From NCBI GenBank assembly GCA_015069285.1, contig SVIX01000002.1, positions 18,335 through 82,334 on the forward strand: DNA of 64,000 nt, written 5' to 3'. The DNA comes from Clostridiales bacterium. Its GTDB lineage: Bacteria > Bacillota > Clostridia > Christensenellales > Borkfalkiaceae. The stretch's first letter is position 1; each line of letters opens with the position of its first letter. A program made the translations under genes and the position numbers. Positions 36,559-46,652 of this stretch are shown in pieces. The notes below the pieces were generated by a model. That model had not been told where the DNA came from and did no database searches. It saw nothing but the letters and a program-made list of their open reading frames with translations.

Positions 36559-38280
36559 TTATTTTTTAGCTTTTTCTAACAAATCACTTACGCCAGCTTG
36601 TATATTCTCCAGCTGTTGCAAAGCTTTACTGCTTTCCGTTGCTTTCAAAGAATAATAAATTTTTAATTTCGGTTCTGTACCGGACGGGCGAATGCAAACG
36701 AACGAACCGCCTTCAAGTTCGTAATATACGCAATTGCACTTTGGTATATCCAAATCTTCCGTTTTTCCCGTTTGCATATCTATACGCTTCGCAATGCTAT
36801 AATCTCGGATAGCCAAAACTTTTACGCCCGCGATTTCCTTCGTTGACATCTTTTTCAATCCGTCAACAACCGCGCTCATTTCTTTCATAGCGTTTAAACC
36901 GGAGTAACCCACGGAAACGTTTTTATCCAACACGTAGCCGTACTTTCCGTAAATTTCTTGCAATCTTTGATAAACGGTTTTACCAAGATAAGCATAATAG
37001 CAAACCATTTCCGCGAAAAGCATAGAAGCTACGACGGCGTCTTTATCTCGCGCGTGCGTACCGCGTAAGTACCCGCAAGATTCTTCAAACCCAAAAATAT
37101 AGGTGTGTTTGTTATCTTGCTCCCATTGTTTTATCTTTTCACCGATAAACTTAAACCCAACGGGCGTTTCGTATAACGCTACTTTGTATTCGTCACAAAG
37201 CACTTTTGCCATTCCCGTCGTTACGAAGGATTTTACCACCGCCGCATTTTTCGGCATCTTATTCGTTTCGGATAATCGGCTAAGAATATAATCCAACAAC
37301 AAAATACCGACTTGGTTACCCGAAAGCGCGATAAATTCGCCTTCGTCGTTTTTGAGCGCAACGCCAAGTCTGTCGCAGTCGGGGTCTGTACCAAACACCA
37401 CGTCCGCCTCGATTTTATTCGCAAGCTCGATACCCATAGAAAGCGTTTCTTTGTATTCCGGATTGGGAACTTGCACCGTAGAGTACTCTGTATCTTGCGT
37501 CGTTTGCTCTTCTACCACGGTAACGTTCAACCCTAATTTTTTAAGTATTGCCATTACGGGTTTATAACCACTACCGTGCACGGGGGTATATACGAGTTTA
37601 AGTTTTGCGCCCTGTTTTTCAACGGCAGTTTTAGAAAGGGTCAGTTGCGCTAATTCTTCAATATAATCCTCGTCAAATTTCTTGGGAACGGCTACGATTA
37701 ACGGGCTATTCTCTTCTCTGCCAACGGAAAAATAATCGTCAATCTTTTCTATATACGAAACGATTTTCGCGGTATCTTCAGGCGACATTTGCGCGCCGTC
37801 TTCCCCATACACCTTATAACCGTTATATTCCTTTGGATTATGGCTAGCCGTAATCATAATCCCAGCCACCGTTTTTAAGTAACGAACCGCATAAGAAAGC
37901 ATCGGAACGGGATGCACGTCGTCGAACAGATATACTTTTATTCCGTTTTTCGCCAAAACCTCAGCGGAAACTTTTGCAAACTCAGACGACTTTCTACGCG
38001 TATCGTAAGAAATAACGACGCCTTTCTTCGTTGCGTCTTCGCCCAAACTTTTTATCCATTCCGCCAAGCCCTGCGTTGCGCGCATAACCGTATAAATGTT
38101 AATTACGTTTAAGCCGTAACCGATAATACCTCGCATACCTGCCGTACCAAACGCCAATTCACCGCCAAAACGGTATTCAATTTCCTTGTCGTTGTCGGCA
38201 ATACTTAAAAGTTCTCCTCTTGCCTCTTGGCATAAACGCTTGTCATTTAACCATTCTTGATAAATATTTCGATAATCCAT
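36559..38280 (-). CDS. Phosphoglucomutase/phosphomannomutase
   Basis: FGTAGMRGIIG; MITASHNPKEYNGYKVYG; GTDPDCDRLGVAL; GFEESCGYL; RPSGTEPKLKIYY. Confidence 0.95.
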   Translation of the reverse strand: MDYRNIYQEWLNDKRLCQEARGELLSIADNDKEIEYRFGGELAFGTAGMRGIIGYGLNVINIYTVMRATQGLAEWIKSLGEDATKKGVVISYDTRRKSSEFAKVSAEVLAKNGIKVYLFDDVHPVPMLSYAVRYLKTVAGIMITASHNPKEYNGYKVYGEDGAQMSPEDTAKIVSYIEKIDDYFSVGREENSPLIVAVPKKFDEDYIEELAQLTLSKTAVEKQGAKLKLVYTPVHGSGYKPVMAILKKLGLNVTVVEEQTTQDTEYSTVQVPNPEYKETLSMGIELANKIEADVVFGTDPDCDRLGVALKNDEGEFIALSGNQVGILLLDYILSRLSETNKMPKNAAVVKSFVTTGMAKVLCDEYKVALYETPVGFKFIGEKIKQWEQDNKHTYIFGFEESCGYLRGTHARDKDAVVASMLFAEMVCYYAYLGKTVYQRLQEIYGKYGYVLDKNVSVGYSGLNAMKEMSAVVDGLKKMSTKEIAGVKVLAIRDYSIAKRIDMQTGKTEDLDIPKCNCVYYELEGGSFVCIRPSGTEPKLKIYYSLKATESSKALQQLENIQAGVSDLLEKAKK

Positions 38281-38325
38281 ATAATCCTCCGCACCTCTAA
38301 TTATAATATCGTTTCTTTTTTGCCG

Positions 38326-39315
38326 TTATTCGCTTAACCTTGCATTTTCTTGCTCATTGGCTAAAAGAGGTTCATCTACGTAATCAAAATAATGTTCTTT
38401 ATCGCCTTTATCGGGATTGCTGGCGATTTTGTCGTAAGTAATAAAATATTTTTTTCCTTTCACGGTATAGTAATACACGTATTGTAAACAAATAAGCAAC
38501 ATAAACGACGCGGGAATAGTAATCAACAACGCGCTGAAAAACGTGCAGAGTCCCGCAATTGCGTTGACGATAATTATCAAATATACGCTTATTATGTAAG
38601 TAGAATAAATTTTCCAACGCTGTCTTTTTTCCGCAAAATCTTTAGACGAGAGCGCCTTTTTTAAGCCGACTTTATCTGTCGTCATAGACGGCATCCATAA
38701 CCCCGTTACCGTCAACTTCAACGCCTGCAAAATCACGATAAGACTTACGGACATAAATAAGGCGACTAAAATAGGTATATAGCTTAAAATTAAAAACACC
38801 ACTCCGAAGGTTATCACGTCAAATATAAACACAACCGGCACGTAAACGAGCGCGTATATACTAGCTTTTCCAAGATTTTTCACGAAAGCAGTAAAAAACG
38901 GCGTATCCGAATAGGTTGTCATTTTATCGTTTAACGTATCGCCAATGGTAAAATAACAAAGCGTTTCTACAAATCGCTTAATCAAATATATGAATACGCA
39001 ACCTATTGCCAACAATATGATTTTAGTCGTTCTCGTGGCAATCAATTCGCCCAATTTTTTTATCGCTTCCAACACCGTATTCTTCGCTTCCTCTAAACCG
39101 CTTGCGTCGGCAGAAAACAACGAAGAACAAAAGTTACTCGCACCAAAGCGTAAATCTTGCATTACCTTACTTTGGAAAATCTCTATAAGCTCGGGCAAAA
39201 TCAAAGCGCAACAAAGTGCGCTTGTTATTAAAGTTATCAAAAATTTATATAATGCAATTTTGTATACGCCTTTAAAATTTTCCACGAGCAAACGAATCGC
39301 ATTACGAAATAGCAT
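38326..39315 (-). CDS. Multi-pass membrane protein
   Basis: About 6 hydrophobic segments; LWMPSMTTDKVGLKKAL resembles LWLPCMQITGFKSLEAL in the adjacent ORF. Confidence 0.7.
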   Translation of the reverse strand: MLFRNAIRLLVENFKGVYKIALYKFLITLITSALCCALILPELIEIFQSKVMQDLRFGASNFCSSLFSADASGLEEAKNTVLEAIKKLGELIATRTTKIILLAIGCVFIYLIKRFVETLCYFTIGDTLNDKMTTYSDTPFFTAFVKNLGKASIYALVYVPVVFIFDVITFGVVFLILSYIPILVALFMSVSLIVILQALKLTVTGLWMPSMTTDKVGLKKALSSKDFAEKRQRWKIYSTYIISVYLIIIVNAIAGLCTFFSALLITIPASFMLLICLQYVYYYTVKGKKYFITYDKIASNPDKGDKEHYFDYVDEPLLANEQENARLSE

Positions 39316-39337
39316 TGTTTTTTTTCCTCCAATATTT

Positions 39338-40162
39338 TTAACGATAATATTTCACCAAATCGGCGCGTTGAATATTATCTCGGTCAAAATAAGCAATTTC
39401 CATACGAACACAATATACCATAATCAATATCGCGTATAACGCGGTGGAAACCAAAATAAACACAATTTCGCTCGGCATAAAAACCGCTATCGTACAAACC
39501 AAAAACTCCGCCAACAGCAATAGAACGATTTGCCCTATTAATATACGCCATTTCACCTTAGAAACGAGGTGATAAGAATATTGTAACGCTTCTAACGATT
39601 TAAATCCCGTAATCTGCATACACGGCAACCATAAATAAATCGCGCCAACGACGTAAATCAATAATAAATGCATTCCCAAAAAGCCGAATATCAAAAAGGT
39701 ATAGGCAATGGGCATAATCGTAATTCTTGAAAAGAAAAACAATAACGCCGAAAGAATAAGCGACCACAATTCGTAAATCAAGACAATCAACAACGTATAC
39801 CCCGTCGTAGAAAGAATATTATCGTTGAGTTTAGAAAACAAACCGTTATAAGTACGCTTTCCAATACGCATATGTTTCTCTAATAAAGCAAGCATCATTG
39901 CAACGCAAAAAACCAATACTACAATTCCGATTGCGCCAAACACAATCGCTTGCCAAGACGCAAAATTCAAAACGGATACGGCGCGGAACAAATGCGCAAA
40001 GTGAAATCCTCTCAAATCCCCGCTTGCAAATATTTCAAGAGCGCAATAAATCGCCTCCTTATCCACGGAAAACGCAAAAAAGAAAGCAGGTATAATAGCA
40101 AACGGCAGTATATACCAAAAATTTTTAGCTATATATTTTGTCGATTGAACGGTATATTTCAT
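39338..40162 (-). CDS. Multi-pass membrane protein, probable distant paralogue of the adjacent ORF
   Basis: About 6 hydrophobic segments; AIYLWLPCMQITGFKSLEALQYSYHLVSKVKWRIL. Confidence 0.7.
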   Translation of the reverse strand: MKYTVQSTKYIAKNFWYILPFAIIPAFFFAFSVDKEAIYCALEIFASGDLRGFHFAHLFRAVSVLNFASWQAIVFGAIGIVVLVFCVAMMLALLEKHMRIGKRTYNGLFSKLNDNILSTTGYTLLIVLIYELWSLILSALLFFFSRITIMPIAYTFLIFGFLGMHLLLIYVVGAIYLWLPCMQITGFKSLEALQYSYHLVSKVKWRILIGQIVLLLLAEFLVCTIAVFMPSEIVFILVSTALYAILIMVYCVRMEIAYFDRDNIQRADLVKYYR

Positions 40163-40216
40163 AATATTCCTCTTATTGTATTATACCACAAAAATAAGTA
40201 AGTGTAAAGCGTTTTA

Positions 40217-40262
40217 TAAAAAAAAGTCCCTTTCTAAATACAAAAGTATTTAGCAAGGAACT
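40217..40262 (-). terminator. Terminator of isocitrate dehydrogenase gene
   Basis: Minus strand AGTTCCTTGCTAAATAC-TTTT-GTATTTAGAAAGGGACTTTTTTTT. Confidence 0.85.
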
Positions 40263-40277
40263 CTTTTTACTTTTTTA

Positions 40278-41456
40278 TTACTTCAATTTAACGAGGGTAT
40301 CCATCACGTAATTTCCAAACTCTTCACAAGTCGCACCCGTGTCACGACCCGTTATCACGAATTTCTTTTCTTCAAACGAACAAATATCGAGCGCGCGTTC
40401 CAATTTATCCGCTCTATCCTGCAAACCGATATGCGAAAGCAACATCACGCACGCGCGGAGCATCGAACAAGGGTCTGCGTATTTGCCTCTGCCTTCCGTA
40501 ATCATACGAGGCGCAGAGCCGTGTATTGCTTCAAACATCGCGTATTTTTTACCGATATTCGCGCAACCTGCCGTACCTACGCCACCTTGGAACTCGGCGG
40601 CTTCGTCTGAAATGATATCGCCGTACAAATTAGGCAAAAGCAAAACCTGAAAATCACGGCGACGCTTTTTATCTACGAGTTTAGCCGTCATAATATCGGC
40701 GTACCATTCGTCCGTAAGAATATCGGGATATAAATCAGCGACTTTATGGCAATCCTCTAAAAAGTTTCCGTCCGTCGTTTTAATAATATTTGCTTTGGTT
40801 ACAAGCGAAACGCGTTTTAATCCGTTTTTATGCGCATAATCGTAAGCAAGCCGTGCAATTCGGTCCGACCCTTGTTTGGTTGTTATCGTAAAATCCACAG
40901 CCAAGTCTTCGGTTACGTTAAATCCCGACGAACCTACGGCGTAGCCACCCTCCGTGTTTTCACGGAATATCGTCCAATTAATTCCTTCCTCGGGCACTTT
41001 TACGGGACGAATATTCGCAAACAAATCCAACGCCTTACGCATTGCCACGTTCGCCGACTCGATATTGGGCATACCGCTACCCTTTTGCGGAGTCGTGGTA
41101 GGTCCTTTTAAAATAATATGACATTCTTTTAATTGCGCCATAACGTCATCGGGAATTGCTTTGCCTTTCGCAATACGGTTCTCTATCGTCAAACCGTCAA
41201 TATCCTTAAAGGTTACCTTTCCCGCTTTCACTAAATCCGCAAGAATAAACTCCAACACGCGTCTTGCTTGTGCGGAAATGATAGGTCCGATACCGTCCCC
41301 ACCGCAAACCCCGATTTTTATACAATCAAGCGATTTATAATCCACAAAATCACCTTGCGCTTTCATATCTTCAACACGCGCAAGCTGTTGTTCTAAAATT
41401 TTCTTAAATTTTTCGCACGCCCTATCTAATTGTGCTTTATATTCTTCCTTTTCCAT
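40278..41456 (-). CDS. Isocitrate/isopropylmalate-family dehydrogenase, probable NAD-isocitrate dehydrogenase
   Basis: GVCGGDGIGPIISAQARRVLEF; FRENTEGGYAVGSSGF; NLYGDIISDEAAEFQGGVGTAGCANIG; IHGSAPRM; downstream of aconitase. Confidence 0.88.
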   Translation of the reverse strand: MEKEEYKAQLDRACEKFKKILEQQLARVEDMKAQGDFVDYKSLDCIKIGVCGGDGIGPIISAQARRVLEFILADLVKAGKVTFKDIDGLTIENRIAKGKAIPDDVMAQLKECHIILKGPTTTPQKGSGMPNIESANVAMRKALDLFANIRPVKVPEEGINWTIFRENTEGGYAVGSSGFNVTEDLAVDFTITTKQGSDRIARLAYDYAHKNGLKRVSLVTKANIIKTTDGNFLEDCHKVADLYPDILTDEWYADIMTAKLVDKKRRRDFQVLLLPNLYGDIISDEAAEFQGGVGTAGCANIGKKYAMFEAIHGSAPRMITEGRGKYADPCSMLRACVMLLSHIGLQDRADKLERALDICSFEEKKFVITGRDTGATCEEFGNYVMDTLVKLK

Positions 41457-41460
41457 TTTT

Positions 41461-43392
41461 TTATCTCTCCTGTTTCGTATAATTTAATCTACCGCCTGCA
41501 AGCAAAATAGCGCGTTGTCTTTCGCTTAATTGCAAACAAAGTTCCGCTGTTGCGCCCGTCGTCTTGTTCACGAGCGTTGCGTGCGATTGCTCGGCTACCG
41601 CATTTTTGAAATTTTCAATGCCTATGCAGTCGCCTTCCGCAAACTTTTCGTAATCCTCGGGATTTTTTAACGTCATTGGTACGATACCGAAATTAATCAA
41701 GTTCGCAACGTGTATACGCGCAAAACTTTTTGCTACGACCGCTTTAATTCCCAAATACAAAGGTACGAGCGCCGCATGCTCCCGAGAAGAACCTTGTCCG
41801 TAATTCATTCCGCCTAAAATCACACCGCCTCCCTTTGCTTTTGCCCGTTCGGGAAAATCTTTATCGCAAACGGTAAAGCAAAATTCCGAGAGTTTCGGCA
41901 CGTTCGAACGGTACGGCAAGACCTTCGTTCCCGCAGGCATAATGTGGTCGGTGGTAATATCGTCGCCCACTTTTAATATCAACTCACAAGACAAATTTTC
42001 CTCGGGCGCTTTTCCTACGGGGATGGGTTTGATATTCGGTCCGCGTTCTACGACGACTTCGTCCGATTTACTTTCTTCAACGGGTAATTCAATTAAATTA
42101 TCGTTAATCTTGAAGACCGTCGGCATTTCTATTTTAGGCGCAACGCCAAGCGTCGTAGGGTCGGTAAATACGCCCGTAATTGCGCTCACCGCTGCCGTTT
42201 CCGGAGAAACGAGATACACTTGCGCGTCCGCCGTTCCGCTACGCGCAAGGAAATTACGGTTAAACGTTCGCAAACTCACCCCTGCCGATTGCGGTGAGAA
42301 CCCCATACCGATACAAGGACCGCAAGCGCACTCCAAAATTCTTGCGCCTGCGTTAATTAAGTCGGCAAGCGCACCACATTCGGCGAGCATTGTATATACC
42401 TGTTTTGACCCGGGCGAAATAGACAAGCTGACGTCTTTATGCACCGTTTTTCCTTTGAGTATTTGCGCAACGGTCAACATATCTTGCATAGATGAATTCG
42501 TACAAGAACCGATACAAATTTGATTGATTTTCATTCCTGAAAGCTCAGAAACTTTTTTCACGTTATCAGGGCTATGCGGACAAGCAGTCAAAGGTTTTAA
42601 CGCACTCAAATCAACGGTATATTCCGCGTCAAAACTTGCGTCCTCATCGGAAGAAAGTTCCACGAAATCTTCTTCTCTGCCTTCTGCTTTTAAAAAGGCT
42701 TTCGTGACCTCGTCGGAAGGGAAGATAGAACTAGTCGCGCCGAGTTCTGCGCCCATATTCGTTATCGTTGCGCGTTGCGGTACGGACAAGGTTTTTACCC
42801 CTTCACCGCCGTACTCAACGATTGCGCCGACGCCACCTTTAACACCTAAAATACGCAACACTTCCAAAATAACGTCTTTTGCTCCTACGTAATCGGAAAG
42901 CTTTCCCAATAAATTTACGCGTATCATTTTGGGCATCGTTATGTAGTAAGTACCACCGCCCATTGCTACGGCAACGTCCAATCCGCCTGCGCCCATACCG
43001 AGCATACCGATTCCCCCTGCCGTAGGCGTATGAGAATCTGAACCGATTAGCGTTTTTCCGGGTTTAGAAAACCTTTCTAAATGTACTTGATGGCAAATAC
43101 CGTTTCCGGGACGGGAAAATCGTACGCCGTGTTTTTTCGTTACCGTTTGAATATAACGGTGGTCGTCTGCGTTTTCAAAGCCTGCCTGTAAAGTGTTGTG
43201 GTCGATATACGCAACGGAAAGTTCCGTTTTAACGCGTTTAATCCCCATTGCCTCAAACTGCAAATACGCCATCGTGCCCGTTGCGTCCTGCGTAAGCGTT
43301 TGGTCTATTTTTAACCCTATTTCCTTACCAACTACCATTTCTCCGCTGATAAGATGGTTCTTAATAATTTTTTGCGCTATCGTATAGCCCAT
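41461..43392 (-). CDS. Aconitate hydratase (643-aa aconitase form)
   Basis: LIGSDSHTPTAGGIGMLGMGAGGLDVAVAMGG; GSCTNSS; CACGPCIGMGFSPQSAG; GGMNYGQGSSREHAAL. Confidence 0.93.
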   Translation of the reverse strand: MGYTIAQKIIKNHLISGEMVVGKEIGLKIDQTLTQDATGTMAYLQFEAMGIKRVKTELSVAYIDHNTLQAGFENADDHRYIQTVTKKHGVRFSRPGNGICHQVHLERFSKPGKTLIGSDSHTPTAGGIGMLGMGAGGLDVAVAMGGGTYYITMPKMIRVNLLGKLSDYVGAKDVILEVLRILGVKGGVGAIVEYGGEGVKTLSVPQRATITNMGAELGATSSIFPSDEVTKAFLKAEGREEDFVELSSDEDASFDAEYTVDLSALKPLTACPHSPDNVKKVSELSGMKINQICIGSCTNSSMQDMLTVAQILKGKTVHKDVSLSISPGSKQVYTMLAECGALADLINAGARILECACGPCIGMGFSPQSAGVSLRTFNRNFLARSGTADAQVYLVSPETAAVSAITGVFTDPTTLGVAPKIEMPTVFKINDNLIELPVEESKSDEVVVERGPNIKPIPVGKAPEENLSCELILKVGDDITTDHIMPAGTKVLPYRSNVPKLSEFCFTVCDKDFPERAKAKGGGVILGGMNYGQGSSREHAALVPLYLGIKAVVAKSFARIHVANLINFGIVPMTLKNPEDYEKFAEGDCIGIENFKNAVAEQSHATLVNKTTGATAELCLQLSERQRAILLAGGRLNYTKQER

Positions 43393-43414
43393 ATCCGTTT
43401 ATCCTCTCTTTAAT

Positions 43415-44806
43415 TTATAAATCCGTCCAATTCATTGAGCTACGCCCGTCTTTACAAAGCGAACGCACCAATAATTCCAATTCGTCCTCACCCATAACCG
43501 TCGTTCTTCCGTCGGCGTAAAGCGCGTCGATTTGCGTTTTCATTTCTTGTACCATCCAATCCTGCTTTGTTACTTGTTTTTCGGCAGGCAATTTGTAGTG
43601 TTTATTAATCCAATACGCAATTCCTGCCAAGCCCGAAGTATTGGAAATGGACACCTCGGCAGGACGCTTTAAAATCTTTTCCGTATCGAAAATATTATAA
43701 ATTTCCGCGTCTTTCATCATTCCGTCCGCGTGCACGCCTGCACGCGTAAGATTGAACGCGCTTCCTACGAATGGCGTCATCGGAGGTATTTCATATTTTA
43801 ATTCCGTTTTAAAATACTCGGCAATATCCGTAATCGCGGTCGTATCCATTCCGTCCAGCGTTCCGCGCATAGAAGCGTATTGCATTACCATCGCTTCCGT
43901 CGGTACGTTCCCCGTACGCTCGCCAATCCCTAACAACGAACAGTTGACGGCGCTTGCGCCGTATAACCAAGCGCTTACCGCATTCGGTACGCCCATATAA
44001 AAATCGTTATGACCGTGCCATTCCAACATTTCAGAAGTTACGTCCGAATAGTGATGCAACCCGTAAACGATACCCGGAACGCTACGAGGCAAAGCCGTAC
44101 CCGTAAACGGTAAGCCGTAACCCATCGTATCGCACATACGAATTTTAACGGGAATTTTTGCCTCACGGGAAAGTTCAATTAACGCATTTACGAACGGAAC
44201 GACAAAGCCGTAAAAATCCGCGCGCGTTAAATCCTCCAAATGACAGCGGGGAGAAATACCCGCCTCAAAAGCTTGTTTTACGACGGATAAATAATGTTCG
44301 TACGCTTGCTTTCTCGTCATATTCAGTTTTTTAAAAATGTGGTAGTCGGAACAACTCACGAGTATACCCGTTTCTTTAATCCCGATATCGTGCACCAATG
44401 CAAAGTCTTCCTTTTTAGCGCGAATCCAAGTCGTGACTTCGGGGAACTTATATCCAAGCTCCATACATTTTTCAAGCGCTTCTCTATCTTTTTTGGTGTA
44501 TACGAAAAATTCGCTTTGACGGATAATCCCCTTCGGTCCACCAAGTCTTGCCAACATTTTATAAATATCTACGATTTGTTTTGCCGTATACGGCGCGCGT
44601 GATTGTTGACCGTCGCGAAAGGTCGTATCCGTTATCCAAATTTCTTTTGGCATATTCATCGGCACACGACGATGGTTAAACGGGGTTTTGGGAACTTCGT
44701 CGTACGGATAAATATCTCTGAATAATTGCGCCTGCGGAACGTCTTGCAAGGCGTATTCGTACGGGTCTTGTTCCAATAAATTACTCGAAGGATTTAATTC
44801 AATCAT
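43415..44806 (-). CDS. Probable Re-citrate synthase (isopropylmalate/homocitrate synthase superfamily)
   Basis: IWITDTTFRDGQQSRAPYT; MCDTMGYGLP; EWHGHNDFYMGVPNAVSAWLYGA; directly upstream of aconitase and isocitrate dehydrogenase; no Si-type citrate synthase in the window. Confidence 0.82.
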   Translation of the reverse strand: MIELNPSSNLLEQDPYEYALQDVPQAQLFRDIYPYDEVPKTPFNHRRVPMNMPKEIWITDTTFRDGQQSRAPYTAKQIVDIYKMLARLGGPKGIIRQSEFFVYTKKDREALEKCMELGYKFPEVTTWIRAKKEDFALVHDIGIKETGILVSCSDYHIFKKLNMTRKQAYEHYLSVVKQAFEAGISPRCHLEDLTRADFYGFVVPFVNALIELSREAKIPVKIRMCDTMGYGLPFTGTALPRSVPGIVYGLHHYSDVTSEMLEWHGHNDFYMGVPNAVSAWLYGASAVNCSLLGIGERTGNVPTEAMVMQYASMRGTLDGMDTTAITDIAEYFKTELKYEIPPMTPFVGSAFNLTRAGVHADGMMKDAEIYNIFDTEKILKRPAEVSISNTSGLAGIAYWINKHYKLPAEKQVTKQDWMVQEMKTQIDALYADGRTTVMGEDELELLVRSLCKDGRSSMNWTDL

Positions 44807-44958
44807 TTCTCTTTCTCCTCGTTTTATTTTTTCGATTAAAACAGTAATATAAATTTATTAAATCGATTATACATATTTTTAATGCGTTTGTCAAGGATTT
44901 CAAGGCAATATTTATTTTTCTTCTGAAAATTAAAAGAAAAATTTTATGGTCCGCAAGA

Positions 44959-44985
44959 AAAAACGCCCCTTTAAAAGGCGTCTTT
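44959..44985 (-). terminator. Terminator overlapping the SDR 3' end
   Basis: Minus strand GACGCCTTTTAAAGGGGCGTTTTTTC. Confidence 0.7.
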
Positions 44986-45786
44986 GCTGATTTTACTCCA
45001 ACGTTTTGCTATAAATTTTAATTTCCAAGAAGTAGGCAATAACGCGGTAAAAACGCGCATTAGTTTATTCCAAAACCCCGGTATTACCTTCCTTTTATTT
45101 TTTGCAACGGCTTTTAAGGAATATTTCGCGACCCATTGAGGCGATTTTACGGCAAGCTTACCCCACAATCCTTGCCCTTTAATTTGTTCTTTAATATCTT
45201 CACGCGTCGGCATAGCCCCGGGCAAAATTGCGGTCACGGCAATATTTTGTTTTTTTACCTCCTCGCGTAAAGCGACGGAAAAGGAAGTAAGCGCGCTTTT
45301 CGTTGCGCTATATATTGCAAAATAGGGCATTGGGTAAATTCCCGATACGCTGGAAATATTAATAATTTCCAAACGCTTAGCGCGATTTTTTATTGCTAAA
45401 TGGCAAAGAGATACGCTCGCCTCAAAATTTACACGACATTGAAAAGCGATTTTTTCTTGCGAATAATCCTCGAACGCTTTTTGGATATCCGCGCCTGCTA
45501 CGTTGACGAGCAAAGAAATTTTTTGACCGCTTTCTTCTATTTTTTCTTTTAATTTTATTCGGCTTTCCTCGTCCGTTAAATCCGCGCTATACGCGTACAC
45601 TTCGATTTTTGGAAATTTTTGAAGGAGCTCCGTTTTTAAAGAGGCAAGTTTTTCTTCCGTTCTTCCCGTTAAGATTAAATTATCCCCACGGCTTGCAACG
45701 GCGTAAACGAACGCTTTTCCTAATCCGCCCGTCGCCCCCGTAATAAGCGCGTATGTTTTTTGCGTATCGCTCATATTTTTCACCAT
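44971..45786 (-). CDS. Short-chain dehydrogenase/reductase
   Basis: ALITGATGGLGKAFVYAVASRGDNLILTGRTEEKL; NVAGAD; YSATKSALTSFSVALREE. Confidence 0.93.
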   Translation of the reverse strand: MVKNMSDTQKTYALITGATGGLGKAFVYAVASRGDNLILTGRTEEKLASLKTELLQKFPKIEVYAYSADLTDEESRIKLKEKIEESGQKISLLVNVAGADIQKAFEDYSQEKIAFQCRVNFEASVSLCHLAIKNRAKRLEIINISSVSGIYPMPYFAIYSATKSALTSFSVALREEVKKQNIAVTAILPGAMPTREDIKEQIKGQGLWGKLAVKSPQWVAKYSLKAVAKNKRKVIPGFWNKLMRVFTALLPTSWKLKFIAKRWSKISKDAF

Positions 45787-46637
45787 AACTCCTTTAAATC
45801 AAATCCAAAGGCTTGCACGATTTCAACCTTTTCCGAACGCGCCATATCTCTCGGCTTTATAATTAAACCGCCGTCGCTATCCAAATCCACGCCGAATTTT
45901 TTATACGCATACCAAACGAGGTGGGCGCATTGCGTTCCCTTTATTTCGTTAGGATTGTATTTTTTGGAAAAAATCCCCGTCGTCAAACTATACGGTATAT
46001 TGTACAAATTGTCACAAGCAAATTTTACGACCTCCGCTTTAACCGCTTCGTCGACTTTCGGTCTTAAAATTAAAAAATTGTTAAGATTCGCCATCGTATT
46101 TGCATAGGTATAATGGCTATTACTTTTAGGTTCCGAGGCTTCTAAAATTATTTTATCTACCCCGTTAATAACGAGCGTTGCGTGCCCGTAACGCCACCAA
46201 GAAACACGCGTGGTGGCGGATACGATAATGTCCCCGTCCTCCAAAACGGCAAGCGGAGCAACGCCGTCAACCTCCTCTAAGTAGGTAAAGGGCGCGAAGT
46301 GGGATACTTTTAAAGGAGGATTGCTAAAAAAATACTCTTGAATTCGTAAAATCTGCGGTATATCCTTCCTCTTTATTAAACCGTCGATACCCAACTTCGT
46401 CAAACCCGTTTGTTCGTATAAAACGCGGTAATCCTCTTCCGTTCTCTCCTTTTTTTCCAAAAACGGTAAAATATTTACTTTTTCATAATCAGGAGTAAAA
46501 TAATCCCAATGTTTTTCGGTATATACAACGCCTAATTGCAATACCCCCAAAACCGTCCCCGCGAACAAAAGAACTGCGCATAAAATTATGAGCAGTCTTT
46601 GCCACCAAGTTATTTTTCTCGTCGTTTTTTGTACCAT
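45780..46637 (-). CDS. YiiX/YebB-like permuted NlpC/P60 (papain-like) membrane-anchored protein
   Basis: N-term TM; LEDGDIIVSATTRVSWWRYGHATLVI and NEIKGTQCAHLVWYAYKKFGVDLDSDGG carrying His and Cys in permuted order. Confidence 0.75.
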   Translation of the reverse strand: MVQKTTRKITWWQRLLIILCAVLLFAGTVLGVLQLGVVYTEKHWDYFTPDYEKVNILPFLEKKERTEEDYRVLYEQTGLTKLGIDGLIKRKDIPQILRIQEYFFSNPPLKVSHFAPFTYLEEVDGVAPLAVLEDGDIIVSATTRVSWWRYGHATLVINGVDKIILEASEPKSNSHYTYANTMANLNNFLILRPKVDEAVKAEVVKFACDNLYNIPYSLTTGIFSKKYNPNEIKGTQCAHLVWYAYKKFGVDLDSDGGLIIKPRDMARSEKVEIVQAFGFDLKELW

Positions 46638-46652
46638 ATCCGTTTAACTTAC

